DNA of 64,000 nt from an uncultured Acidobacteriia bacterium (GTDB lineage Bacteria > Acidobacteriota > Terriglobia > Bryobacterales > Bryobacteraceae): assembly GCA_903907865.1 (NCBI GenBank), contig CAIVPR010000179.1:28985-92984 (forward strand). Reading direction: 5' to 3'. The number at the start of each line of letters is the position of its first letter. The first letter of the stretch is position 1. The position numbers and the translations under genes were made by a program. A model generated the notes under the pieces. It was not told the DNA's origin. It saw only the letters and a program-made list of their open reading frames with translations, and ran no database searches. Shown here piece by piece: positions 45,355-54,408 of the stretch.

Positions 45355-45741
45355 ATGAGGCCGCGGAGTGCAACCCTGACCGAGCAGGAGCTCGAGATCA
45401 TGAAAATCGTCTGGGACCGCGAGCCGGCGACCGTCAGGGATGTCTTCGAGATCCTTCTGGAGCGGCGCAAGCAGGAATCCCGTTCCCTTGCCTACACCAC
45501 CGTCATGACGATGATGAAGATCCTGGAGCAGAAGGAATACCTGCGCAAGGACGAGTCCGACCGTGCTTTCGTCTACCGCCCCACCCAGCCCAAAGGCACG
45601 GTGATCGGGGCAATGGTCCGCGAATTCGTCAACCGCGTCTTCAACGGGTCCGCCGAGCCGCTTCTGGTCCATCTGGTGGAGGAGCACAACCTCTCGAAGG
45701 ATGACCTCGACGAAATCGCCCGGATCAGGGGGAAGCAATGA
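45355..45741 (+). CDS. BlaI/MecI/CopY family transcriptional repressor
   Basis: A 128-residue winged-helix repressor. LTEQELEIMKIVWDREPATVRDVFEIL and SLAYTTVMTMMKILEQKEYLRKDESDRAFVYRP form the DNA-binding domain (about 8-75), followed by the dimerisation helices FVNRVFNGSAEPLLVHLVEE. It probably binds the palindrome overlapping its own promoter and is inactivated by the M56 protease encoded next. Stop and start codons of the two overlap (ATGA). In acidobacteria such pairs usually control envelope genes rather than beta-lactamase; no beta-lactamase follows here. Confidence 0.92.
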   Translation: MRPRSATLTEQELEIMKIVWDREPATVRDVFEILLERRKQESRSLAYTTVMTMMKILEQKEYLRKDESDRAFVYRPTQPKGTVIGAMVREFVNRVFNGSAEPLLVHLVEEHNLSKDDLDEIARIRGKQ

Positions 45742-47663
45742 ACCTCGACAACCTTCTCGTCTACTGCGCCCAAGTGTGCGTGGTGGTTGCGGTCTCCGGC
45801 GTTGTCTCAAAGCTGACCCGCCTCAAGAGCCCCGATGTGCGGCTGGTCTGGTGGCAACTCGTCTTGGGAGCCTGCCTTGCGCTGCCCGCGATGCGGCCCT
45901 GGACCGTGCCGCAAGTATTTGTTTCAGCCGCGGATGGCCCGTCCATCCCGCTGGCTCCCGTCACCCGTGCGGCATCCTCATTCCATGTGGATTGGGCACA
46001 GGCCGTAACGCTGGTGCTCGCCGCCGGGATCACTTGGCGCCTGGTCCTGCTGCTGGTCGGCTTCGTCCGCCTTTCGCGGTATCGAAAGAACTCCGAGCCG
46101 CTCGATCCGCCCTCAACTTGGGGGTTCGAGGCCGAGTTGTTGGTCTCACCCGAAATCTCCGGCCCGGTCACGTTTGGCATCCGGCGTCCCGTCGTGCTGC
46201 TGCCGACGCGCTTCCGGGACTTCGACGAGGCCACGGTCAACGCCATCCTCTGCCACGAGATCCTGCACGTCCGCCGCAAGGACTGGCTATTCACCGTGGC
46301 TGAGGAGTTGGTGCGGGCCGCGCTATGGTTCCACCCGGCGGTGTGGTGGGTGTTGGCGGAGATCCAACTGGCCCGGGAGGAGACCGTCGACCAGGCCGTG
46401 ATCGAAATGACCAAGTCGCGGGACAGCTATGTCGACGCCCTGTTGACGATTGCCGGCGGCGGACGCGAGTCGGAGCTGGCACCGGCCCCGCTGTTCCTGC
46501 GGAGACGGCATCTGAAGCAAAGGGTTGTATCCATCCTGGGCGAGGTTGGAATGTCGAAGGGATCGAAGATCGCGGCGATGGCCGCAAGCGTGGCGATGCT
46601 CGCGGCGTCGTGCTGGTTCACAACGGCAGCGCTGCCACTGCAGGCCGCGCCGCAGGAAGTTGTGGATTCCACTGGGGTTGCCGTCCAGCCAGGCGGTGCC
46701 GAGGTGATGCACAGGAGCGCAATTGCGTACCCACGGCAGGCGATTGAAAAGGGAGTGGAGGGCCAAGTGGTCGCCCAGGTCAGGATCGACGCGTCTGGCA
46801 ATGTTTCCGACGCCAGCATCCTTTCGGGTCCAGACGAACTGCGCAGGTCGGTTCTTCAATCGGTGCTCGGTTGGCACTTTGTGAAGGATGCCGCGAACTC
46901 AACCCGCCAGGTTACGGTCCAGTTCCGATTACCGGAAGCTGACCTTGCGCAGGCACGTCTACAGCAGGACCAGAAGAAACTGGCGGCAATGTCCAATGAG
47001 CAGCTGTTCCGGGATTTCCAGTCGGACAGGGTAACCCAGCCGAGGCCGTCCAGTTCGGTCGTACCGCAAATTGTTCACAGTATCCGCGTCCAAGGCGTCA
47101 GCGACCGGATTGAACGCGAGATCTTGGACCGGATCGGCGTTAGCGTGGGCTCGGTTCTCACACCGGAGAAGACCGTGGGGATGGTGCGGGCTGTTGGCGA
47201 GTACGACAATCACTTGGTCGTGTCGGTAAGGCCCAGTCTTTCCGGCAAGGCGGATGTCGTGATCGCCGCGCCTGTCTCGATTGCACCGGTTACAACGACC
47301 GAGCCTGCCCGCGCGCCTTCGATCAGTACGCTGCTTGACCCGAGACAACCGCTGTACGCACCCTCCACCCCGGAGCAAATCCGGGTCGGAGGCAACGTGC
47401 AACAAACTAATTTGATCAATCAGCCCAAACCGGCGTATCCTTCGGCGGCAAAGCAGGCGCGCGTCCAAGGCGTGGTGCGTTTCGAGGCTGTTATCGGCAA
47501 GGATGGGGCCATCAAGGATCTGAAACTCTTGTCAGGGCACCCGCTCCTCGTCCAAGCTTCGATTGAGGCTGTTCAGCAGTGGATGTACAAGCCCACATTG
47601 CTGAACGGCAACCCGGTGGAAGTTATCACCACAATCGATGTAAACTTCACATTGTCGGAGTAG
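45738..47663 (+). CDS. M56 (BlaR1-like) peptidase fused to TonB domains
   Basis: A 641-residue membrane protein. The N-terminal part has four predicted membrane helices and the M56 zinc protease motif ATVNAILCHEILHVRRKDWLF (HEILH, about residue 173) with downstream EETVDQAVIEM. Instead of the penicillin-sensing domain of BlaR1, the periplasmic portion carries two TonB-C-like domains (about 310-395: HRSAIAYPRQAIEKGVEGQVVAQVRID...; about 555-640: NQPKPAYPSAAKQARVQGVVRFEAVIG). The region between is low in recognisable features. It should cleave BlaI on an unknown envelope signal. Confidence 0.88.
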   Translation: MNLDNLLVYCAQVCVVVAVSGVVSKLTRLKSPDVRLVWWQLVLGACLALPAMRPWTVPQVFVSAADGPSIPLAPVTRAASSFHVDWAQAVTLVLAAGITWRLVLLLVGFVRLSRYRKNSEPLDPPSTWGFEAELLVSPEISGPVTFGIRRPVVLLPTRFRDFDEATVNAILCHEILHVRRKDWLFTVAEELVRAALWFHPAVWWVLAEIQLAREETVDQAVIEMTKSRDSYVDALLTIAGGGRESELAPAPLFLRRRHLKQRVVSILGEVGMSKGSKIAAMAASVAMLAASCWFTTAALPLQAAPQEVVDSTGVAVQPGGAEVMHRSAIAYPRQAIEKGVEGQVVAQVRIDASGNVSDASILSGPDELRRSVLQSVLGWHFVKDAANSTRQVTVQFRLPEADLAQARLQQDQKKLAAMSNEQLFRDFQSDRVTQPRPSSSVVPQIVHSIRVQGVSDRIEREILDRIGVSVGSVLTPEKTVGMVRAVGEYDNHLVVSVRPSLSGKADVVIAAPVSIAPVTTTEPARAPSISTLLDPRQPLYAPSTPEQIRVGGNVQQTNLINQPKPAYPSAAKQARVQGVVRFEAVIGKDGAIKDLKLLSGHPLLVQASIEAVQQWMYKPTLLNGNPVEVITTIDVNFTLSE

Positions 47664-47675
47664 GAGAATCAAACG

Positions 47676-48050
47676 ATGATCAAAAGCACTTGGGCCGTGG
47701 TAGCGGCCACAATCCTGTTCCTCGCCGCGGCCGCGCCGCAGGCGTCCGCCGAACCGCAGAACCCCATCCGGGTTGGCGGAGGCGTCCAACAACACAACCT
47801 GGTCAAGCAGCCAAAGCCCGTCTATCCAGCCGAGGCCAAGGCCGCCCGTATCCAGGGCACCGTCCAAATGCAGATCACCATCGGCAAGGACGGCAAGGTG
47901 CAGAGCCTCAACGTTCTCTCCGGTCCGCCGGAACTGGTGCAGGCGGCGGTCGACGCGGTGAAGGAGTGGGAGTACAAGCCGACGCTGCTCAACGGCGAGC
48001 CGGTCGAAGTGCTGACCACGGTCGACGTCAACTTCACCTTGGCACAGTAG
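47676..48050 (+). CDS. stand-alone exported TonB C-terminal domain protein
   Basis: A 124-residue periplasmic protein: signal MIKSTWAVVAATILFLAAAAPQASA followed by one TonB C-terminal domain, QPKPVYPAEAKAARIQGTVQMQITIGKDGKVQSLNVLSGPPELVQAAVDAVKEWEYKPTLLNG. It closely resembles the last domain of the preceding M56 protein, including RVGG.VQ..NL..QPKP.YP and the TL.NG.PVEV.TT.DVNFTL ending, so it arose by duplication within this operon. It lacks the TonB membrane anchor and Pro-rich spacer, so it is not an energy-coupling TonB. It may compete for or transmit the same signal. Confidence 0.87.
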   Translation: MIKSTWAVVAATILFLAAAAPQASAEPQNPIRVGGGVQQHNLVKQPKPVYPAEAKAARIQGTVQMQITIGKDGKVQSLNVLSGPPELVQAAVDAVKEWEYKPTLLNGEPVEVLTTVDVNFTLAQ

Positions 48051-48060
48051 GAGTTCCACG

Positions 48061-50424
48061 ATGCCGGGCAGCATCGAATACTCGCTCCGCCACCTGCGGA
48101 AGCACCCAGGCTTCCTTGTGACGGCGGTGCTGTCCCTCGCCTTGGGGATCGGCGCGACGACCACGGTCTTCAGCGCCTTCCGCGCCGTGTTTCTGCGGCC
48201 CCCGCCGTACGCCGAGCCCGACCGCCTCGTTTACCTCACCAAGCCCTCAGCCCAAGGCGGAACGGTCTCCGCCACGATAGCCGACGCCAATTTCCTCCGC
48301 GAGTCTAGCCACTCCTTCAGCGCAGTCGGAATCACCGGCGGGTTCCGGTCTCCGACGATGACAGGCGGCCTTGAGCCCGTAAGCGCCGTTGTCCGCGTGG
48401 TGCAGCCGGACCTGTTTTCCATCCTTGGAGCGACTCCGGTAGCAGGCCGTATCTTCGCACCGCGCGACGCCCAAGACGGCAACCCGAAGGTCGTCGTCCT
48501 GTCGTACCCCATGTGGCAGGAGCAGTTCCACGGCGATCCCACCATCATCAACCACCAAGTGATGCTCGATGGCGAAAGCTACACCGTCATCGGCGTGATG
48601 CCCGATGAGTTCCAATTCCCCAGCCGCTTCTTCAACATGTGGATTCCGGATCGCGACCTGCATCCGCCCCCGACAAACCGGGTCGAGATCCTGGCGCGCC
48701 TCCGGCCCGGCGTTTCAATCGAGTCGGCACAGGCGGAATTGGACCGCATGACACCGGCGCTACTGCTCCAATACCCGGAGGCCCGTCGTCACTTCACGTT
48801 GCATTTGGCCCCGATTGTCGCCCGGACTGGCAAGACGTACGACGCATTCCTGATTCTGTGCGGCGCGGTCGGACTGCTGGTGCTGATCGCCTGCCTCAAC
48901 GTGGCGAACCTGGTGATCGCGCGCAGCGTGTCGCGCGAAGGGGAGTTCGCGGTCCGCAGCGCCCTCGGAGCCAGCCGCGGCCGCCTGATGGTGCAGGTGT
49001 TCGGCGAGAGCCTGGTGTTGGCGGTTGTGGGCGGAAGCGCGGGGCTGATCTTGGGATGGCTCGGCAACCGTGCTCTAGTGGCTTGGCTTCCAGCCCAGTA
49101 TTCCATCGAGAAGCTCCACGGCACCCGGGTAGACGCGACCGTGCTCTTGCTCTGCCTCGGAGTGACCATGCTCACGGCGCTGCTGTGCGGACTCGGCCCC
49201 GCGCTGCTGCTCTCCCGCTGCGAACTGCGGGAACTGGGCCGGGCCGCGACCCACGGCGTCAGCCGCATCCGCTGGCGCGCGGGCCTAGTGGTGGCGGAAC
49301 TGTCGCTGTCGGTGGCGCTGCTGGTGGGATCGGGGCTCTTGATCCGGAGTTTCCTCGCCATGGCCAACACCGATCCGGGTTTTCGTCCGGATCACTTGCT
49401 CTCCGCGACGGTCCCCGCCAGCCCGTTGGTTTCCAAGGACAAGGCCAAGCTTACCCAGCGCTTGACAGAAATCCTCGACGGCGCACGCCAGATTCCCGGT
49501 GTCGAATCGGCGGGCCTCGCCACCGCGATTCCCATGGGCCATATCAACGTCAGCCTGGCCTTCATCCTGCCAGACAGGCCCAGCGAGGAAATCGGCATCA
49601 ACTACCGGGCCGTGAGTTGGGACTACCTGGCCACGATGGGTGTGCCGCTCAAGATTGGCCGGATGTTCACGGCACAGGACAACGCCGGGTCGCCCCGAGT
49701 CATCATCGGCAACGAGACGTTCGCCAAGAAGTACTTCCCGGGCAAGAACCCCGTCGGCCAGAAGTTCCTTGACCAGTACGGCAGCACCGTCGTGGGTATC
49801 GTGGGCGACTTCCACGGCAAGTCCGGCGGCCCCCCGACGGAGCCCGAACTCTACGGCGTCTACAGCCAGTACTTGGGACCGGCACCGGGTGCCACGATCC
49901 TGATGCGCACCTCGTCGGACCCCGCGAGCATCGTCGCGACATTCCGCAAGACTGTCCACAGCCTGTACCCCGACCAGCCGGTCACGGACGTCGCCAGCAT
50001 GGACGACCGCATCGCCGATTCGATGGCCGAGCCAAAGTTGTACGCGGTCCTGTTGGGCGTTTTCGCCGCCGTGGCGCTCGCGCTGACCGCAGTGGGCACC
50101 TATGGCACCGTGTCTTACGCCGTGGCGCAAAGGACCAGGGAAATCGGCATCCGCATGGCGTTGGGGGCGGATGCGGATGACGTACTGGGCGAGGTGCTGG
50201 GACGTGGGGTGACGCTTGTCGCGCTGGGCGTGGCAGGGGGGCTGGCTGGAGCTTGGAGCCTCAGCCGATTCCTCGAGAGCCTGCTGTTCGGGGTGACGGC
50301 GCGGGACGCGGTGTCGTTCGCTGCGGGCCCGGTGGTTCTGGCGGTGGTCGCGATGCTGGCCTGCTATCTGCCTGCCCGACGCGCGGCCATGATCGACCCG
50401 AACGTGGCGTTGCGGCAGGATTGA
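48061..50424 (+). CDS. ABC transporter permease of the ADOP/MacB-FtsX type
   Basis: A 787-residue 'acidobacterial duplicated orphan permease'. Two FtsX-like halves, each with transmembrane helices and a MacB-type periplasmic domain, are visible: HPGFLVTAVLSLALGIGATTTVFSAF at the start, CLNVANLVIARSVSREGEFAVRSALGASRGRLMVQVFGES in the middle, and RTREIGIRMALGADADDVLGEVLGRG near the end. No ATP-binding subunit is encoded nearby, as is usual for ADOPs. It follows the TonB gene by 10 nt, so the BlaI-M56 pair probably controls it. Role: likely mechanotransmission or export at the envelope. Confidence 0.92.
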   Translation: MPGSIEYSLRHLRKHPGFLVTAVLSLALGIGATTTVFSAFRAVFLRPPPYAEPDRLVYLTKPSAQGGTVSATIADANFLRESSHSFSAVGITGGFRSPTMTGGLEPVSAVVRVVQPDLFSILGATPVAGRIFAPRDAQDGNPKVVVLSYPMWQEQFHGDPTIINHQVMLDGESYTVIGVMPDEFQFPSRFFNMWIPDRDLHPPPTNRVEILARLRPGVSIESAQAELDRMTPALLLQYPEARRHFTLHLAPIVARTGKTYDAFLILCGAVGLLVLIACLNVANLVIARSVSREGEFAVRSALGASRGRLMVQVFGESLVLAVVGGSAGLILGWLGNRALVAWLPAQYSIEKLHGTRVDATVLLLCLGVTMLTALLCGLGPALLLSRCELRELGRAATHGVSRIRWRAGLVVAELSLSVALLVGSGLLIRSFLAMANTDPGFRPDHLLSATVPASPLVSKDKAKLTQRLTEILDGARQIPGVESAGLATAIPMGHINVSLAFILPDRPSEEIGINYRAVSWDYLATMGVPLKIGRMFTAQDNAGSPRVIIGNETFAKKYFPGKNPVGQKFLDQYGSTVVGIVGDFHGKSGGPPTEPELYGVYSQYLGPAPGATILMRTSSDPASIVATFRKTVHSLYPDQPVTDVASMDDRIADSMAEPKLYAVLLGVFAAVALALTAVGTYGTVSYAVAQRTREIGIRMALGADADDVLGEVLGRGVTLVALGVAGGLAGAWSLSRFLESLLFGVTARDAVSFAAGPVVLAVVAMLACYLPARRAAMIDPNVALRQD

Positions 50425-50460
50425 CGGGGCGGACGTACGATACGCTGGTACATTCCAGCC

Positions 50461-51930
50461 ATGCCAAGCGTCCACCAAATCGACAACGTCCTGAACTGCA
50501 TCGGAGGCGAGTGGAGCGTCGGGCGCTCCACGGAAGCATTCGACGTCTTCAATCCGGCTTCGGGGGATGTCCTTGCCCGGGTGCAGTTGGCTTCCGCCGG
50601 GGACGTGGACGCCGCCGTCGAAAACGCCGCGGCGGCTTTCCCGGAATGGCGTCGCACGCCGCCCCAGAACCGGATCCAGTTCCTTTTCAAGTTCCGCGCC
50701 CTGCTTGAGGAGCATGCCGACGCCATAGCCCGCGTCTGCACGTTGGAAAACGGCAAGACCTTCGCCGAATCCCGTGCCGAGATCACGAGGGGCATCGAGA
50801 ACGTGGAGGTCGCTTGCGGCATCCCGACGCTCATGCAGGGGTACAACCTGGAGGACGTGGCGAGCGGCCTCGACGAGATGATGATCCGCCAGCCGTTGGG
50901 CGTGACGGCGGCCATCGTGCCCTTCAATTTCCCGGCCATGATCCCGATGTGGTTCCTGCCCTATGCCATCGCGTGCGGGAACACGTTCGTCCTCAAGCCG
51001 TCGGAACGGGTGCCGCTGTCCTCGAAGTACCTGGTGGAACTTCTGCACCAGACGGGGCTCCCGAAGGGCGTGGTCAACATGGTCACCGGCGGACGCGAAT
51101 CGGTCGACGCGCTCCTGCAGCACCCCAAGGTGCGGGCCATCAGCTTCGTCGGTTCCACTCCCGTGGCCCGGCACGTATATACCGAAGGCGCGAAGTACGG
51201 CAAGCGGGTCCAATGCCAGGGCGGCGCGAAGAACTTCGTGGTGGTTATGCCGGACGCCGACATCGAGATGTCGGCCAAGATCATCAGCGATTCGGCGTTC
51301 GGCTGCGCCGGGCAGCGGTGTCTCGCGGTGTCGGGGGCGATCGCCGTGGGCGGGGCAGGGAAGGCGTTCACCGGCGCGATCGCGGACCTGGCGTCGAGCC
51401 TGCGTGTTGGCGACGGGCTCGAGGCTGGCGTCCAAATGGGGCCGGTCATTTCGCCAGCCAGCCGGTCGCGGATCGAGCACCTGATCGGGAAAGGCCTCCA
51501 CTCCGGCGCGTCGGCGGTTCTGGACGGCCGCGGACAGGGCGGGGCGTTCCTCAAGCCGACCATCCTTTCCGGCTTGGCCGAGGACAACGAGCTGATGGGC
51601 ACCGAAATCTTCGGCCCCGTGCTGGCCATCAACGAGGTGGAAACCCTCGACGACGCCATCGCCATGATCTCCCGCAGCGCCTACGGCAACCAGGCGTCCA
51701 TCTTCACCGCCAGCGGTGCCGCCGCCCGGAAGTTCCGGTATGAGGCTCCCTGCGGCAACATCGGGGTCAACATTGGCGTTGCCGCCCCCATGGCCTATTT
51801 CCCGTTCAGCGGCTGGAAAGACAGCTTCCTGGGCGTGATGCATGGCCAAGGGCGCGACGGCGTGGAGTTCTACACGGACAAGAAGGTCGTGGTGGAGCGC
51901 TGGCCGAAGGAGTGGTCGCGCAAGTTCTGA
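50461..51930 (+). CDS. mmsA: CoA-acylating methylmalonate-semialdehyde dehydrogenase
   Basis: A 489-residue aldehyde dehydrogenase of the MMSDH type, converting (methyl)malonate semialdehyde plus CoA and NAD+ to propionyl- or acetyl-CoA in valine or inositol breakdown. Family blocks: [79 protein letters not shown] and the catalytic-Cys region [15 protein letters not shown], ending in [26 protein letters not shown]. The asparagine in [10 protein letters not shown] is typical for MMSDH. No other valine or inositol genes are adjacent. Confidence 0.94.
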   Translation: MPSVHQIDNVLNCIGGEWSVGRSTEAFDVFNPASGDVLARVQLASAGDVDAAVENAAAAFPEWRRTPPQNRIQFLFKFRALLEEHADAIARVCTLENGKTFAESRAEITRGIENVEVACGIPTLMQGYNLEDVASGLDEMMIRQPLGVTAAIVPFNFPAMIPMWFLPYAIACGNTFVLKPSERVPLSSKYLVELLHQTGLPKGVVNMVTGGRESVDALLQHPKVRAISFVGSTPVARHVYTEGAKYGKRVQCQGGAKNFVVVMPDADIEMSAKIISDSAFGCAGQRCLAVSGAIAVGGAGKAFTGAIADLASSLRVGDGLEAGVQMGPVISPASRSRIEHLIGKGLHSGASAVLDGRGQGGAFLKPTILSGLAEDNELMGTEIFGPVLAINEVETLDDAIAMISRSAYGNQASIFTASGAAARKFRYEAPCGNIGVNIGVAAPMAYFPFSGWKDSFLGVMHGQGRDGVEFYTDKKVVVERWPKEWSRKF

Positions 51931-51961
51931 TAGCCTCGCTGCCTGATAACCTCGTTGCTTG

Positions 51962-52876
51962 ATGCGCAATGTCCTCCTAGTCCTCCTCCTGCTCGCACCC
52001 CGGCTGCCCGCTCAGATCCGCAAGCTGCACACGCGCGACCTCACGCGCCTCAGCCAGGTTCAGATCGCCGACCAGCTGAAGCGCAGCGACGTCATCTTCA
52101 TCCCGGTCGGGGCCGTTGAATCCAACGAGATCCTGCCCAGCGACCGCAACTACGTCCTGCCGCTCGGGATGGCCATGGCCATGGCCGAGGATGCCGACGC
52201 GCTTTACATGCCCGGCCTGATCTGGTCCTACCCCGGCACGTCCGTGGTTGCCTCGGCCGGTATCCGCATGACCCCGACCGAGGGCACCGCGTTCCTGCGC
52301 ACCCTTTCGGAATCGCTCTTGAAGCAGGGCTTCCGGCGGCAGGTTTACGTCTCCTTCGGGCAGGGGCCGGCCCCTCTGACGGTGGGGACCCTCGTCCGCG
52401 AGTTCTACGACGAGCGCCATGTCCCGCTGCTCTACATCAACATGGACACCTACCTCCCGCGCCTCAACCTCAAGCCGGAGCAGCGGTCCAAGGTGACCTT
52501 CGGGGCGTACCACCTGGCGGGCAGGGTGGAGGATATCCCTGTCCAAGGCGACTACGGTCCGGCGGAATCGGCCCCTGCCGGACCCGTCCCTGCCGACCCC
52601 GGTCTGCAAGGACTGTCGAAACTCGGCCTGACCGGCAGCCTCGCAGTCGGCTCCTGGCTGCCCGACGTGATGGCCCATCCCAGCGGCCGCGAAGCCGCCC
52701 TGCCCGCCAATGCCGTCGAGCGCGAGGCGTGGGGTAAGGAGGGCCGCGCCCAGATCACCGCCATCGTGAAGCAGATGCAACTGCGGGAAGCCATGCAGGA
52801 TCTGAGGCTCCACGACGAGTTCACGAACAAGGTGCTGGTGCCGAAGTTCGGGTCCGTCCTGCCTGGCGTGAAGTAA
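51962..52876 (+). CDS. exported creatininase-family protein
   Basis: A 304-residue protein with signal MRNVLLVLLLLAPRLPAQ and a creatininase-like amidase domain. DVIFIPVGAVESNEILPSDRNYVLPLGMAMAMAEDADALYMPGLIWSYPGTS fits the family opening. The usual metal-binding stretch ExHGPHLPxxTD is altered to ESNEILPSDRN, losing a histidine and one aspartate, so metal binding and catalysis may be changed. The TTG at 51959 in the ORF track is directly followed by the better ATG. A -10-like TAACCT ends 9 nt before the start. Confidence 0.72.
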   Translation: MRNVLLVLLLLAPRLPAQIRKLHTRDLTRLSQVQIADQLKRSDVIFIPVGAVESNEILPSDRNYVLPLGMAMAMAEDADALYMPGLIWSYPGTSVVASAGIRMTPTEGTAFLRTLSESLLKQGFRRQVYVSFGQGPAPLTVGTLVREFYDERHVPLLYINMDTYLPRLNLKPEQRSKVTFGAYHLAGRVEDIPVQGDYGPAESAPAGPVPADPGLQGLSKLGLTGSLAVGSWLPDVMAHPSGREAALPANAVEREAWGKEGRAQITAIVKQMQLREAMQDLRLHDEFTNKVLVPKFGSVLPGVK

Positions 52877-52903
52877 CTCGGGCGCGGGCATATACTTTTG
52901 GGC

Positions 52904-54256
52904 ATGGACAGACGCGCGTTCCTGGCTTCCTCGATCGGTGCGGCGGCAGCCGCCTCCAACACATACGCCATGCAGGCGGCGGGCAAGACCCGGCGGGTCG
53001 GCCTGATCGGCACCGGCTGGTACGGCAAGATCGACCTCCTCCGGCTCATCCAAGTCGAGCCGGTGGAAGTCGTCTCGCTTTGCGATGTCGACTCGAACAT
53101 GCTGGAGGCTGCTGCCACCTTGGTCGCGTCGCGCCAGAAGTCGGGCAAGAAGCCCCAGCTCTTCCACGATTACCGGGACATGCTGAAGCAGAGCGGCCTC
53201 GACCTCTGCCTGATCGCGCCGCCCGACCACTGGCACGCCCTCGCCATGATCGACGCCGTCAAGGCCGGGGCCGACGTCTACGTGCAGAAGCCGATCAGCA
53301 TCGACGTCACCGAAGGTCAGGCGATGGTGGCGGCGGCGCGCAAGTACAAGCGCGTCGTGCAGGTGGGCACACAGCGCCGCAGCACGCCCCACATCGTGGA
53401 GGCCAAGGAGAAGTTCATCGACACGGGCCGGTTGGGCAAGATCTCCTACGTCGACATCCACTGCTACTACCACATGCGGGCCACGGACAACCCGCCCGAC
53501 GGCGCGCCGCCAGCCAACCTTGACTACGAGATGTGGACCGGTCCCGCGCCCATGCGCCCGTTCAACTCGCTGACCCACCCCCGCCGGTGGCGCGCCTTCA
53601 TGGAATACGGCAACGGGATCGTGGGGGACATGGCGATCCACATGTTCGACATGACCCGTTGGATGCTGAAGCTCGGCTGGCCGACCACCGTTTCCTCGGA
53701 CGGCGGCATCTACATGGACCGCAAGAGCAAGGCCAATATTACCGACACCCAGATCTGCACGTGGGAGTACCCCGACCTCAGCATCGTCTGGAACCACCGC
53801 ACGTGGGGCGACGCCGGGGAGCCCGACCCCAAGCACGCCTGGGGCGCGACCTTCTACGGCGAGAAGGGTCGCCTGAAAGTCGGAGTCTATTCCTGGGACT
53901 TCATTCCGAACGGCAAGGGCGAGCAGCCGGAACACCGCGACGTCACCTACGAGTTCGACAAGTACCCGGAGGACAAGACCGAGAAGGACCTCGAAACCCA
54001 TGTTGCACCGGCCGTCCGGCACCACATGATGGACCTACTGGCAGCCATCGACAAGCGGGGCAAGCCGGTGGCGGACATTGAGGAAGGCCACATTTCGACG
54101 GTATCCTGCATCTTGGCGAACCTTGCTATGAAGGCTGGCCGCAAGTTTACCTGGGATGCCCAGAAGCAACTCGTGGTCGGGGACGCGGAGGCGAACAAGA
54201 TGCTGACCCGTGCGTACCGGAAACCTTGGACGCATCCGGACGCCAAGTCGGTGTGA
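52904..54256 (+). CDS. Gfo/Idh/MocA family oxidoreductase, Tat-exported
   Basis: A 450-residue NAD(P)-dependent sugar oxidoreductase. MDRRAFLASSIGAAAAAS is a Tat signal. The Rossmann motif VGLIGTGWYGKID, the family hallmark VYVQKPISIDVTEGQAMV (EKP-like, here QKP) and GNGIVGDMAIHMFDMTRWMLKLGWP are present. Exported members with Tat signals are abundant in acidobacteria and planctomycetes and probably act on glycosides or polysaccharide-derived sugars. TATACT lies 7 nt before the ATG. The last five codons and the stop lie inside the first unit of a 62-bp tandem repeat. Confidence 0.9.
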   Translation: MDRRAFLASSIGAAAAASNTYAMQAAGKTRRVGLIGTGWYGKIDLLRLIQVEPVEVVSLCDVDSNMLEAAATLVASRQKSGKKPQLFHDYRDMLKQSGLDLCLIAPPDHWHALAMIDAVKAGADVYVQKPISIDVTEGQAMVAAARKYKRVVQVGTQRRSTPHIVEAKEKFIDTGRLGKISYVDIHCYYHMRATDNPPDGAPPANLDYEMWTGPAPMRPFNSLTHPRRWRAFMEYGNGIVGDMAIHMFDMTRWMLKLGWPTTVSSDGGIYMDRKSKANITDTQICTWEYPDLSIVWNHRTWGDAGEPDPKHAWGATFYGEKGRLKVGVYSWDFIPNGKGEQPEHRDVTYEFDKYPEDKTEKDLETHVAPAVRHHMMDLLAAIDKRGKPVADIEEGHISTVSCILANLAMKAGRKFTWDAQKQLVVGDAEANKMLTRAYRKPWTHPDAKSV

Positions 54257-54402
54257 TCAACCTGAACGCTCCCTTGCGGTCGCGGCTCGGCTGAATCTAG
54301 GATGCCAAGTCGGTGTGATCAACTTGAACGCTCCCTTGCGGTCGCGGCTCGGCTGAATCCCGGACGCCAAGTTGGTGTGACCACGCGCGCGGCTCGGCTA
54401 GG
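54242..54402. repeat. 62-bp tandem repeat, 2.6 copies
   Basis: Unit starts GCCAAGTCGGTGTGATCAAC at 54242 and 54304, and GCCAAGTTGGTGTGA at 54366, all 62 bp apart. Units one and two are almost identical; the third has lost about 25 bp. Each full unit contains CTCCCTTGCGGTCGCGGCTC, related to the palindrome at 16327. The first unit includes the stop codon of the upstream gene. Confidence 0.9.
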
Positions 54403-54408
54403 AATGCT

